Below are positions 1-8,354 of a stretch of DNA of 64,000 nt, piece by piece (the first letter of the stretch is position 1; every line of letters begins with the position of its first letter). The notes beneath the pieces are model-generated. The model ran no database searches. It was not told where the DNA came from and saw only the letters and a list, made by a program, of their open reading frames with translations. A program made the translations under genes and the position numbers. The stretch lies in NCBI GenBank assembly GCA_934255455.1, contig CAKQNS010000005.1:4816-68815 (forward strand). The letters are read 5' to 3'. Source of the DNA: an uncultured Alphaproteobacteria bacterium (GTDB lineage Bacteria > Pseudomonadota > Alphaproteobacteria > Rs-D84).

Positions 1-61
1 CCGCCGACCATGGTTTGTGCGGGAAACACAGTGCATGCAAATGTTCCAGTTCGTTTAACAT
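1..61 (-). CDS. rimI: RimI-like ribosomal protein alanine N-acetyltransferase, N-terminal fragment
   Basis: Only the first 20 codons lie inside the window; the rest runs off the left edge. The ATG sits at 59-61 on the minus strand and overlaps the tsaB stop codon, which suggests translational coupling. The visible peptide reads MLNELEHLHALCFPHKPWSA, matching the usual start of RimI-type GNAT acetyltransferases, where a His-Ala-x-Cys-Phe then Pro-Trp-Ser pattern opens the fold. RimI often lies next to tsaB in bacteria. RimI acetylates the N-terminus of ribosomal protein S18 in known cases. The call rests on this short motif and the neighbour, so it is moderate. Confidence 0.6.
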   Translation of the reverse strand, partial: MLNELEHLHALCFPHKPWSA

Positions 62-600
62 TTCTTCGCGTTTTCTTCGGCATAGCTGGGGCGCAGGTAC
101 ATCGGAACAACGGCGTCCAAATTGCCGGCGGACAGTTTCTGTTCGGCAATTTTTGTTGCCAATTTCAAATCAAATGGTTTGTGACCAACGGTCGCCGGAC
201 ATTCCATTTGACGGGTTTCTAATTCATCAATGCCCATTGTTTGTGGCGCCGTTTTTGCCGATGCGACAAAGAAATCGCCACGGCCTGAATCAATTGCAAC
301 AAATGCGTCCGGGGTCGCGGCCAGGTACAATTCAAATGCATTGATTGGCACCACCGGAATATTCAGTCCCATGGCCAGGCCCTTGGCATACGCGATGCCC
401 AGACGAATGCCGGTAAAACTGCCCGGACCAACAACAACGGCAATAGCGCGCAAATCGTGCCACGATGCGCCACACGATTTCATAAATTTTTCGCATTCAA
501 TGGGTAATGCCAACGATTGTTTTTCAACCGGAATTTTTGCGTACGCATCGCCCAAAACGAATTCCAAATCATTCCCTGATGTGTTTATAACCAATATCAT
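55..600 (-). CDS. tsaB: TsaB, partner subunit for tRNA t6A37 synthesis
   Basis: TsaB is the ASKHA-fold partner of TsaD, which transfers threonylcarbamoyl to A37 of ANN-decoding tRNAs. The N-terminus MILVINTSGNDLEFVLGD and the segment VVGPGSFTGIRLGIAYAKGLA are the family hallmarks. At 181 residues it is shorter than the roughly 230 usual for TsaB, and the C-terminal part is reduced. It starts 9 bp after the lon-like stop and overlaps the rimI start, so lon, tsaB and rimI probably share a transcript. The partner tsaD is at 30901-32028; tsaC and tsaE are not in the window. Confidence 0.9.
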   Translation of the reverse strand: MILVINTSGNDLEFVLGDAYAKIPVEKQSLALPIECEKFMKSCGASWHDLRAIAVVVGPGSFTGIRLGIAYAKGLAMGLNIPVVPINAFELYLAATPDAFVAIDSGRGDFFVASAKTAPQTMGIDELETRQMECPATVGHKPFDLKLATKIAEQKLSAGNLDAVVPMYLRPSYAEENAKKC

Positions 601-609
601 TTGTATTTC

Positions 610-2367
610 CTATATCCGAACGCCGAAACCAATCCGCTTGGAAAATCCGGCGGATTTATGTGCGGCCAACAATTCGTCGATTTTATCAATTGTGAATTCG
701 GTTTTTACATCGTTGCCATCGTTCAACAGCAATGCACGACGCAACACGGCCGTCAATTCGCGCTGTAATTCACGAACGCCTTGTTCCGATGTATAGTTTT
801 GAATTATGTGACGCAATGCCGCATCATCAATGATAATGTTTTCAGGCGCCCAACCAGTGTCGCGTGCCGCGCGGTCAATTAAATGTTCGCGTGCAATTTG
901 AATTTTATCTTCGATGGTGTACCCGGGAATTTCAATGATTTCCATACGGTCTTTTAACGCCGCCGACATATTCAAACTGTTTGCGGTTGCAATAAACATC
1001 ACATTGGACAGGTCAAAATCAACCTCCAAATAATGATCGCGGAAAGTCTTGTTTTGTTCCGGATCCAAAATCTCCAGCAATGCCGATTCCGGATCGCCAC
1101 GCCAATCGCGCCCCATTTTATCAATCTCGTCCAACACAATAACAGGGTTGTTTGTCTTGCACCGTTTCAATGCGTCCATAATACGCCCAGTTTGCGCGCC
1201 GATATATGTTTTGCGGTGGCCGCGGAAATGTGCCTCGTCCGAAATGCCCCCCAACGATATGCGTTGATATTTCCGGCCCAGTGCGGTCGCAATTGATTTA
1301 CCCAATGATGTTTTACCAACACCCGGCGCGCCCACCAGGCATAAAATGCTGCCCTGGTTTTTACCGGTTTTTTTCATAACGGCAATGTGTTCCAAAATGC
1401 GTTCCTTGACCGGTTGCATTCCGGAATGTTCGCTGTCCAGAACAGCACGCGCGGTGCGTAAATCAATTTCAGATTTATCGGATTTATCCCATGGCATCGA
1501 CAACAATTCATCCAGATACGATTTTAACAACGCACCATCATTTGACATTGGTGCCATTGAACGCATACGCCGCCATTCGGACAAAGCCTTGTCCCGGACA
1601 TCCGCGGGGAGACCCGCACGCATAATGCGTTTGCGCATATTTTCAGAATCCATTTCTTCACTGCCTTCGCCCATCTCGTGTTGAATGGCACGCAGTTTTT
1701 CCTGTAAAATGGCATCGCGGCGACCGCGTTCCATCTGTAATTGAATGCGGCGGTTGATTGAATCTTCTATTTTTGCGGTGGCCAAAATCAGATTGATTTG
1801 TTCCAATAAAATTGTCAGTTTATCATACCAATTGGTCGTTGCCAAAATGCGAACGGCAACATCGGTATCCAGCCCCGCCATTTGAATTGCCGCATCAACA
1901 AATGCGCCCAATGGATAGTTTTGCATAACACTGCGCAAACGATCCATTTTGAATTTGCGCGCACCGGACAATGCCTGCATATTTTCGGCAATTTTATCGC
2001 GCAGGGCAATCACCTGTTCGGCGGTGTCATCGTTTGCAATTTCAATAGGTGTCGTGTTGGCCGTGAACAGCCCGCTCATTATGCTGATATCGGTTAAATG
2101 TACCGCACTGACCGTGTGCACAATTGCGTGAATGGCGCCGTCTGGCATACGCAGAACCTGGACAATTTCGCCCAATGTCCCGGTGTCGTAAATATCATCG
2201 GGCGATGTGGGATATCCCCACGAATGCTGGGGCACCAAAACAATGCGCCCACCCGCGCCAGTTGCGGTTTCGATACATAATACGGATTGTGGGTTGTCAA
2301 TATATATTGGCACCGTTGAATCCGGATGAACGATTAAATCACGAAAAGGTAAAATATATTCTGTCAT
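610..2367 (-). CDS. lon: Lon-family AAA+ protein lacking the C-terminal protease domain
   Basis: The 585-residue protein has the complete Lon substrate-binding N-domain (about 1-190), a helical linker (about 190-290) and the AAA+ module: Walker A GAPGVGKT near 346-353, Walker B VIVLDEID near 409-416, and a sensor region with ATANSLN. It stops right after the small alpha-helical AAA+ subdomain. The S16 peptidase domain, about 200 residues with the Ser-Lys dyad, is absent; normal Lon is about 780-800 residues. There is no room for it downstream because tsaB begins 9 bp later. The start is supported by a promoter whose -10 ends 9 nt before the ATG. What is seen is a protease-less Lon; whether it works as an unfoldase or chaperone, or is decaying, is inference. 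Confidence 0.88.
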   Translation of the reverse strand: MTEYILPFRDLIVHPDSTVPIYIDNPQSVLCIETATGAGGRIVLVPQHSWGYPTSPDDIYDTGTLGEIVQVLRMPDGAIHAIVHTVSAVHLTDISIMSGLFTANTTPIEIANDDTAEQVIALRDKIAENMQALSGARKFKMDRLRSVMQNYPLGAFVDAAIQMAGLDTDVAVRILATTNWYDKLTILLEQINLILATAKIEDSINRRIQLQMERGRRDAILQEKLRAIQHEMGEGSEEMDSENMRKRIMRAGLPADVRDKALSEWRRMRSMAPMSNDGALLKSYLDELLSMPWDKSDKSEIDLRTARAVLDSEHSGMQPVKERILEHIAVMKKTGKNQGSILCLVGAPGVGKTSLGKSIATALGRKYQRISLGGISDEAHFRGHRKTYIGAQTGRIMDALKRCKTNNPVIVLDEIDKMGRDWRGDPESALLEILDPEQNKTFRDHYLEVDFDLSNVMFIATANSLNMSAALKDRMEIIEIPGYTIEDKIQIAREHLIDRAARDTGWAPENIIIDDAALRHIIQNYTSEQGVRELQRELTAVLRRALLLNDGNDVKTEFTIDKIDELLAAHKSAGFSKRIGFGVRI

Positions 2368-2376
2368 AGCAGAACA

Positions 2377-2404
2377 AATATAAGATATTTTTACAATAAT
2401 TCAA
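2377..2404 (-). promoter_or_regulatory. Promoter of the lon-like gene, nearly leaderless
   Basis: On the minus strand TTGAAT (2399-2404), a 16-nt spacer and TATATT (2377-2382) lie upstream. The -10 ends 9 nt before the ATG and no Shine-Dalgarno sequence is visible, so the mRNA would have a leader of only a few nucleotides. Confidence 0.65.
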
Positions 2405-2411
2405 GACTAAT

Positions 2412-2436
2412 AAAAAATCCCCCAAAAACGGGGGAT
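2412..2436 (-). terminator. Rho-independent terminator
   Basis: The stem ATCCCCC/GGGGGAT is followed on the minus strand by a T run. It closes the small membrane protein gene and possibly the ssrA transcript, directly before the lon-like promoter. Confidence 0.85.
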
Positions 2437-2460
2437 TTGAATTGCGCTGTGCACATAATA

Positions 2461-2691
2461 TTAACGACGACGACCGTTAAAACCATTGTACTGTGCGGTG
2501 TTGCTGGAACGTTTTGACAAATAGCGCGCAGCAATCAAAACCAACCATTCAAATGACAAAGCCGCCATTGCCAACAATTGATTTTCAAACCCGTTCAGCC
2601 AACCCAAAACATATACCATCTGGGCGATAAAAGAGATGTACAAAATACCAAACATACCTGTAAAGAATACTTTTTTTACTTTTCCAAACAT
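2461..2691 (-). CDS. Small membrane protein, function unknown
   Basis: A 76-residue protein starting MFGKVKKVFF, chosen because AAAGGC lies a short distance before this ATG; in-frame ATGs further upstream (near 2721) lack a ribosome site. Two hydrophobic stretches are visible, roughly residues 8-32 and 39-60, so an inner-membrane protein with two helices is likely. The C-terminus is basic (GFNGRRR). It lies between ssrA and a strong terminator on the same strand, which supports expression. I do not recognise the family. Confidence 0.55.
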   Translation of the reverse strand: MFGKVKKVFFTGMFGILYISFIAQMVYVLGWLNGFENQLLAMAALSFEWLVLIAARYLSKRSSNTAQYNGFNGRRR

Positions 2692-2761
2692 TTTTCTGCC
2701 TTTCTGTTTTTGTTTCATATTCATAAATGTCGGGTTTCTGTTGCCGGGCACCCGACGGCCC

Positions 2762-3150
2762 CGCAATAAGCGAAATGGATATAATCAACAATTGCCAATC
2801 ATATCCGATGCCATATTAGGCAGCCATTGCAAGGCGAACATTGTCGTTCGCAGCGATTCTATCGCCATTCATTTTTTTATCGGCTTTTAACGACGCCATG
2901 TCGGATTCAATCTGTTGTCTTTACTGCGCCTGTCGAAACTATGTCAGCCCCAATAAAATCATTCTGGTTGGTATCTGCTGGTTTTCTGCGATGGTCGTGT
3001 ATGTCCAATACACTTTCCATCTTGAAAACGGCGCATATCCACAACCACAATGATTTTCTGAAATAATGATGGTGGAGCTGTGGGGTACCGCCCCCCAGTC
3101 CAATGCGTCTATTCCACACAGAATTCAGAATCATCATCGCTTGCGCGACC
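2762..3150 (-). ncRNA. ssrA: Permuted two-piece tmRNA
   Basis: Trans-translation RNA. On the minus strand the acceptor piece comes first (about 3150-3070) and ends with CAGCTCC-A-CCA at 3070. The coding piece starts with GGGGCTG at 2951 and contains CATAGTTTCGACAGG and the tag frame ANDNVRLAMAA. GGGGCTG pairs with CAGCTCC, including the G3-U70 pair that alanyl-tRNA synthetase needs. This order, CCA end before 5' end, is the circular permutation known in alphaproteobacteria. TCGCTT...GCG near 2762-2774 can pair with CGCAAGCGA near 3137-3145, joining the two pieces, so I use these as approximate outer ends. About 118 nt (2952-3069) would be removed. The T-stem TGGGG/CCCCA encloses a GGCGGTA loop, unlike the usual TTCRANT. 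Confidence 0.9.
2816..2854 (-). other. tmRNA tag reading frame (AANDNVRLAMAA, stop TAA)
   Basis: Inside the coding piece, GCT GCG AAC GAC AAT ... GCT GCC TAA encodes the tag. The AANDN start and the hydrophobic MAA end match alphaproteobacterial tags. The end would be read by ClpXP-type proteases. Which Ala codon is the resume codon is not certain. Confidence 0.85.
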
Positions 3151-3155
3151 CATAT

Positions 3156-3184
3156 ATTATAAATATTTACTGTGGAAATTGCAA
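3156..3184 (-). promoter_or_regulatory. Promoter of ssrA
   Basis: TTGCAA (3179-3184), a 17-nt spacer and a perfect TATAAT (3156-3161) on the minus strand. Transcription would start near 3150, just at the proposed acceptor-piece end. Confidence 0.8.
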
Positions 3185-3217
3185 GTTTTTAAGTTATAAT
3201 CAATGAAAACAGGATAA

Positions 3218-4718
<1,501 letters not shown>

Positions 4719-4735
4719 CCGCCCGCGCCCGCCGT

Positions 4736-4763
4736 TTGCAATTTGTTTTTTTTCTGATAAAAT
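4736..4763 (+). promoter_or_regulatory. Promoter of the rubrerythrin gene
   Basis: TTGCAA (4736-4741), a 16-nt spacer and TAAAAT (4758-4763) precede a strong AAAGGAG ribosome site and the ATG at 4804. Confidence 0.7.
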
Positions 4764-4803
4764 CTGGACAACAAAAACAACACCAGTAAAGGAGAAAAAC
4801 AAA

Positions 4804-5433
4804 ATGGCACAAACATCATTAAAAGGCACACAAACAGAAAAAAATCTGTTGATTGCGTTCGCCGGTGAATCCCAGGCGCGCAATCGTTACACTTTCTTTG
4901 CGTCCCGTGCCAAGGACGAGGGATACCAGGCAATTTCAAAGATATTTTTGGAAACAGCCGACCAGGAAAAAGAACATGCGTCACGTTTGTTCAAATTTCT
5001 GGAAGGTGGCGATTTGGAAATAACCGCATCTTTCCCGGCGGGTAAAATCGGCACAACGTTGGAAAATTTACAGGCCGCCGCATACGGTGAACACGAAGAA
5101 AACACCAATATGTATCCGAAATTTGCGCAAATCGCCGCACAAGAAGGCTTCCCCACAATTGCAGATGTTTTGAAAAACATCGGTTATGCCGAACGCTATC
5201 ACGAATCGCGCTATCGCGCATTGATTGATGCAATTGAAAATGGCACATTATTCAAACAGGATCACATTGTTATGTGGCGTTGCACAAATTGCGGTATGTG
5301 GCACATTGGGACCGAGGCTCCCAAGGTATGCCCGGCATGTTTGCATCCCCAGGGATATTTCATCAGCGAGGGCACAATTTCCCGCTGTGATACGAACGAA
5401 GGATTCTGTGAATACGCTGCAATTGATGAATAA
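4804..5433 (+). CDS. rbr: Rubrerythrin
   Basis: Non-haem iron peroxidase that reduces hydrogen peroxide in anaerobes and microaerophiles. The 209-residue protein has the ferritin-like diiron domain (about 1-150; ESQARNRY, ADQEKEHA, GEHEENT, ERYHESRY give the Glu/His ligands) followed by a rubredoxin-like domain with CTNCG and CPAC around residues 160-180. A typical length for the family. It has its own promoter, a strong ribosome site and its own terminator, so it is a single-gene unit. Together with the peroxiredoxin at 12781 it suggests life under low oxygen. Confidence 0.95.
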   Translation: MAQTSLKGTQTEKNLLIAFAGESQARNRYTFFASRAKDEGYQAISKIFLETADQEKEHASRLFKFLEGGDLEITASFPAGKIGTTLENLQAAAYGEHEENTNMYPKFAQIAAQEGFPTIADVLKNIGYAERYHESRYRALIDAIENGTLFKQDHIVMWRCTNCGMWHIGTEAPKVCPACLHPQGYFISEGTISRCDTNEGFCEYAAIDE

Positions 5434-5438
5434 ATAAT

Positions 5439-5462
5439 CCGCCCCATCGGGGCGGTTTTTTT
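5439..5462 (+). terminator. Rho-independent terminator of rbr
   Basis: Stem CCGCCCC/GGGGCGG with loop ATC, followed by seven T. Confidence 0.92.
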
Positions 5463-5474
5463 AAGAATTTATTT

Positions 5475-5939
5475 TTATTTCATTTCCAATGTGTCCAATG
5501 CCGCGTCCAGTTTGCGCAATGAACTGTTTGCACAACCGCGACCGGTCCAACCAAATATTTCTTGTCCGGTTTCGTTATCTGCGATAGAAACATTAAAACG
5601 CCACCACCAGAATCCATTGAAAGGGCACCAAAATGGATTGAATGTCGGTGTTTTTTCTTCTACTTGGACTATATATCTTGCCTTGCCAATATCCGATGCG
5701 GATATTATTGATGCAGAATCATCCGACGCGATATATGTTGTACCTATGGATGATTTTTTGTATCCCACAGTCACATTATATCCGCGCTTTTCCAGACGAT
5801 TTTTTATAAAGTGCTGTAATTGATAACCACCACGGTCAACATAGATAACATCAGCTTTATCCAATGTGCCGGGTTTAATATACATACTGTTGCATGCGGC
5901 CAACGCCAACGGCAACAAGAAAATCATAGTGCGTTTCAT
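5475..5939 (-). CDS. Putative lipoprotein
   Basis: A 154-residue protein with a short basic N-terminus, a hydrophobic core and the lipobox LAAC, so Cys16 should be lipidated by signal peptidase II processing. The mature part has a Trp/Phe-rich patch (FNPFWCPFNGFWWWRF) followed by NVSIADNETGQEIFGWTG, which looks like a beta-rich domain. AAAGGA stands before the ATG. A TTGTAT-18-TACAAT promoter is visible at 5958-5987. The family is not recognised. Confidence 0.75.
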   Translation of the reverse strand: MKRTMIFLLPLALAACNSMYIKPGTLDKADVIYVDRGGYQLQHFIKNRLEKRGYNVTVGYKKSSIGTTYIASDDSASIISASDIGKARYIVQVEEKTPTFNPFWCPFNGFWWWRFNVSIADNETGQEIFGWTGRGCANSSLRKLDAALDTLEMK

Positions 5940-5957
5940 ACAAATTCCTTTGCGGCG

Positions 5958-5987
5958 ATTGTATTAAAATGGGCGGGGCAAATACAA
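5958..5987 (-). promoter_or_regulatory. Candidate promoter of the lipoprotein gene
   Basis: TTGTAT (5982-5987), an 18-nt spacer and TACAAT (5958-5963) on the minus strand, upstream of AAAGGA and the ATG. Confidence 0.5.
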
Positions 5988-6010
5988 GGAAAAATTTCAT
6001 ATAATATAAC

Positions 6011-6555
6011 TGGCGCACCCGGACGGATTCACTCGACCCGTCGGATTAAAAAATCCGTCGTGTCTGCGTGGCATTCGTGACGGCTCGCCCGCGCTGTCGC
6101 TTGGCTTGCCTACTCGTTGTCGAACGCGGCGTGTTCAAATCGCGGGATGCACAACAAAAACAAAACCGCCGGCAAGCGACGGTTTAATTTTTGGCGCACC
6201 CGGACGGATTCACTCGACCCGTCGGATTAAAAAATCCGTCGTGTCTGCGTGGCACTCGTGACGGCTTGCCCACGCTGTCGCTTGGCTTGCCTACTCGTTG
6301 TCGAACGCGGCGCGTTCAAATCGCAGGTTGCACAACAAAAACAAAACCGCCGGCAAGCGACGGTTTAATTTTTGGCGCACCCGAACGGATTCACTCGACC
6401 CGTCGGATTAAAAAAAATCCGCCGTGTCTGCGTGGCACTCGTGACGGCTCGCCCGCGCTGTCGCTTGGCTTGCCTACTCGTTGTCGAACGCGGCGCGTTC
6501 AAATCGCGGGTTGCACAACAAAAACAAAACCGCCGGCAAGCGACGGTTTAATTTT
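6011..6555. repeat. Three tandem 181-bp copies of tRNA-Arg 3' end plus terminator
   Basis: Units begin at 6011, 6192 and 6373, and the intact tRNA-Arg follows at 6556, giving periods of 181, 181 and 183 bp. Read on the minus strand, each unit holds the tRNA acceptor end CGGGTGCGCCA with a degenerate T-arm, a short A/T stretch, a terminator hairpin (ACCGTCG/CGGCGGT then T-rich), and a spacer of about 110 nt that contains a second T-arm-like piece (CGCGTTCGA). The copies differ by only a few bases. No protein gene is credible here; the long plus-strand frame across it is a product of the repeat. Confidence 0.9.
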
Positions 6556-6632
6556 TGGCGCACCCGGCGCGATTCGAACGCGCAGTCCCCGCCTTCGGAG
6601 GGCGATGCTCTATCCAGTTGAGCCACGGGTGC
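6556..6632 (-). tRNA. tRNA-Arg(CCG)
   Basis: Acceptor stem GCACCCG/CGGGTGC, anticodon loop CTCCGAA with anticodon CCG, T-arm GCGCG-TTCGAAT-CGCGC, discriminator G and an encoded CCA. It reads codon CGG. The downstream side is occupied by the tandem 3'-end copies. Confidence 0.95.
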
Positions 6633-6642
6633 ACTGCGCACT

Positions 6643-6670
6643 ATTATAATTGTTTATGAATAAATTGCAA
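6643..6670 (-). promoter_or_regulatory. Promoter of tRNA-Arg
   Basis: TTGCAA (6665-6670), a 16-nt spacer and TATAAT (6643-6648) on the minus strand, 10 nt before the tRNA 5' end. Confidence 0.8.
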
Positions 6671-6674
6671 GGCT

Positions 6675-7472
6675 TTAACCGCGAACATATCCGTGGCACA
6701 GTGCGCTGGGACCACGCAATGTGCGAATTAAATTCAGTGCCGCCGAAATTGCCGGGCGGTTTAATTTGTGATGGCTGATGTCTTCGTAATATTCCATCAA
6801 TTCGTCGGCATTGGCTAATGGATAGTGGCGCAATACCATTATGGTTGCAAATGTTTCATTGCCAACCGCCACGGCGTCCAGGTCAATTATGCGGCTTAAA
6901 TCACCATCTGCGGTGGCCAACATATTTTTACTGTGCAAATCGTTATGTATCAAATACTGGGGGCCGCCACGCGACATAGTACGCACGAACAACCAATATG
7001 GTAATATTTTTGTGGTACACAATTTATTACGCAGGTTAGACAGCAAAACATCTGAAAAATATTTTTTTGTGCCTAAATTCAATCCCGACACATCGATTTT
7101 GGTCATTTGGTATTGCACGCGCATTGCGCTGGAAAATATGTGAAACAATTTGCTGGGCACTATATTGGCATTAATGTGTTCAAATACGGTTCTGTCGGGA
7201 CAATATTGGTATGTTTCAAAACAAGCATCCAGATATCGATGCGTTTGTGTGTATGGCGCCGGTACATCGGCAATACGCAAAATCTGACTGATGGTATGAT
7301 TGCGTTGTATCATATCGCAATCGTTAAATTTGAAAACAACGGTTTCGACATTTGTATCAGCCAGAAACACGGGACTGGTCATGCCAGCAACCAGAGGCGT
7401 GCGAATATTGCGCGCATCTGGATACAGATTTTTTATCGCTGAATGATAAAAAATGGTACTATGTTTAATCAT
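6675..7472 (-). CDS. APH-like phosphotransferase (second of a pair)
   Basis: A 265-residue protein of the aminoglycoside phosphotransferase / choline kinase-like fold. The catalytic loop HNDLHSKNML (about 176-185) keeps the Asp, and the metal-binding motif IIDLD follows near 195-199. The start MIKHSTIF is chosen because its ATG overlaps the previous stop as TAATG, implying coupled translation. The substrate cannot be told; members of this fold phosphorylate choline, sugars, antibiotics or other small molecules. Its upstream neighbour is a related protein with a degraded catalytic loop, so the two may act as a unit. Confidence 0.75.
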   Translation of the reverse strand: MIKHSTIFYHSAIKNLYPDARNIRTPLVAGMTSPVFLADTNVETVVFKFNDCDMIQRNHTISQILRIADVPAPYTQTHRYLDACFETYQYCPDRTVFEHINANIVPSKLFHIFSSAMRVQYQMTKIDVSGLNLGTKKYFSDVLLSNLRNKLCTTKILPYWLFVRTMSRGGPQYLIHNDLHSKNMLATADGDLSRIIDLDAVAVGNETFATIMVLRHYPLANADELMEYYEDISHHKLNRPAISAALNLIRTLRGPSALCHGYVRG

Positions 7473-8281
7473 TATTTGGTGTGCTGGCTGTTTTTCCACA
7501 TTGCCCAGCGACCAAAATTATTCACACGACCAATTTGTTTGATTAAACCGTGATGCAATGTATCGCCAGTTTGCTTTTCATAATTTGCCATCAATTTGTC
7601 GGCATCGCATCCCATGTGTCCGTACTGGGTGGCCATAACACCGAATGCATAGTTTTTATTGCACACGGCGGCATCGTCCAAATCGACCAAACCAACAAAG
7701 TGGCCACGATTAGAAACGATGATGTTTTTCGGTGTGATTCCGCAATGATACAACCCGCGCGCATCACGCGAACCGTGATTCAAAATGCGTACGGCATTTG
7801 CAAACAATGGTGCCGCAATTGGACCGGTCATATCGGATACATTGCTGTATACAACATGCTGGATGTCGCGGAATTTCAAATATTCTGGCACTTCGCCCGC
7901 GTGGATATGCGACATTTTTTCAAATTGACGCAATATTTCGCGATACACTTTCATAACGCGATATTCCGGCATACCGTTTTGAACCGCCTGGAACAGGGTC
8001 TGGCCCGGCAACATTGGATATATTTCCATCCAGTTGTCGTTATATTCAAAAACCTTGATGGCCGGAACGCTGATGTTATGTTCGCGCATCAGTTCACTGA
8101 CAATCGCGTTTTTCATCGCCATATCGCGGTGATTAAATTTGCATATAAATTTACCGCGACTTTCAGATTCCGCGATATATACGCTGTCCAAGCCACCACG
8201 AATTTCAGGGCGGGTGATTTCATACGCATCCGGAATCGCTTGACGAATTGCTGTTGCAAAATAGTATGGTGCAATTTTCAT
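7472..8281 (-). CDS. APH-like protein with altered catalytic loop (possible pseudokinase)
   Basis: A 269-residue protein with the same fold as its downstream neighbour: a Lys in GKFICKFN near 44-49, a catalytic-loop equivalent YHCGITPKNIIV (178-189) and LVDLDD (198-203). In active relatives the loop reads H-G-D-x-H-x-x-N; here the Asp position is Gly (HCG), while the Asn and the second Asp are kept. This suggests loss or change of phosphotransfer activity; that is inference. AAGGAG stands before the ATG and a good promoter lies at 8314-8341. Confidence 0.7.
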   Translation of the reverse strand: MKIAPYYFATAIRQAIPDAYEITRPEIRGGLDSVYIAESESRGKFICKFNHRDMAMKNAIVSELMREHNISVPAIKVFEYNDNWMEIYPMLPGQTLFQAVQNGMPEYRVMKVYREILRQFEKMSHIHAGEVPEYLKFRDIQHVVYSNVSDMTGPIAAPLFANAVRILNHGSRDARGLYHCGITPKNIIVSNRGHFVGLVDLDDAAVCNKNYAFGVMATQYGHMGCDADKLMANYEKQTGDTLHHGLIKQIGRVNNFGRWAMWKNSQHTK

Positions 8282-8313
8282 AATATTTAGGCTCCTTAAA
8301 AGTTGTCAAATGT

Positions 8314-8341
8314 ATTTTATGTCAATTTTTTGAAATGTCAA
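8314..8341 (-). promoter_or_regulatory. Promoter of the kinase pair
   Basis: A consensus TTGACA (8336-8341), a 16-nt spacer and TAAAAT (8314-8319) on the minus strand. Confidence 0.75.
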
Positions 8342-8354
8342 GCAGGTATAAATC

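Noticed and set aside
2907..3137. 76-codon minus-strand frame
   Set aside because: It lies inside the tmRNA locus, spans the removed segment, and has no ribosome site.
3179..3200. TTGCAA shared by ssrA and obgE
   Set aside because: On the plus strand the spacer to TATAAT is only 10 nt, too short for a sigma-70 promoter, so only the ssrA use is accepted.
6011..6555. CRISPR array
   Set aside because: The unit is 181 bp and nearly identical throughout, tRNA-derived, with no short-repeat/variable-spacer structure and no cas genes nearby.
6191..6649. 152-codon plus-strand frame with repeats
   Set aside because: It is an open frame created by the tandem tRNA-end repeats and reads through the complement of tRNA-Arg.
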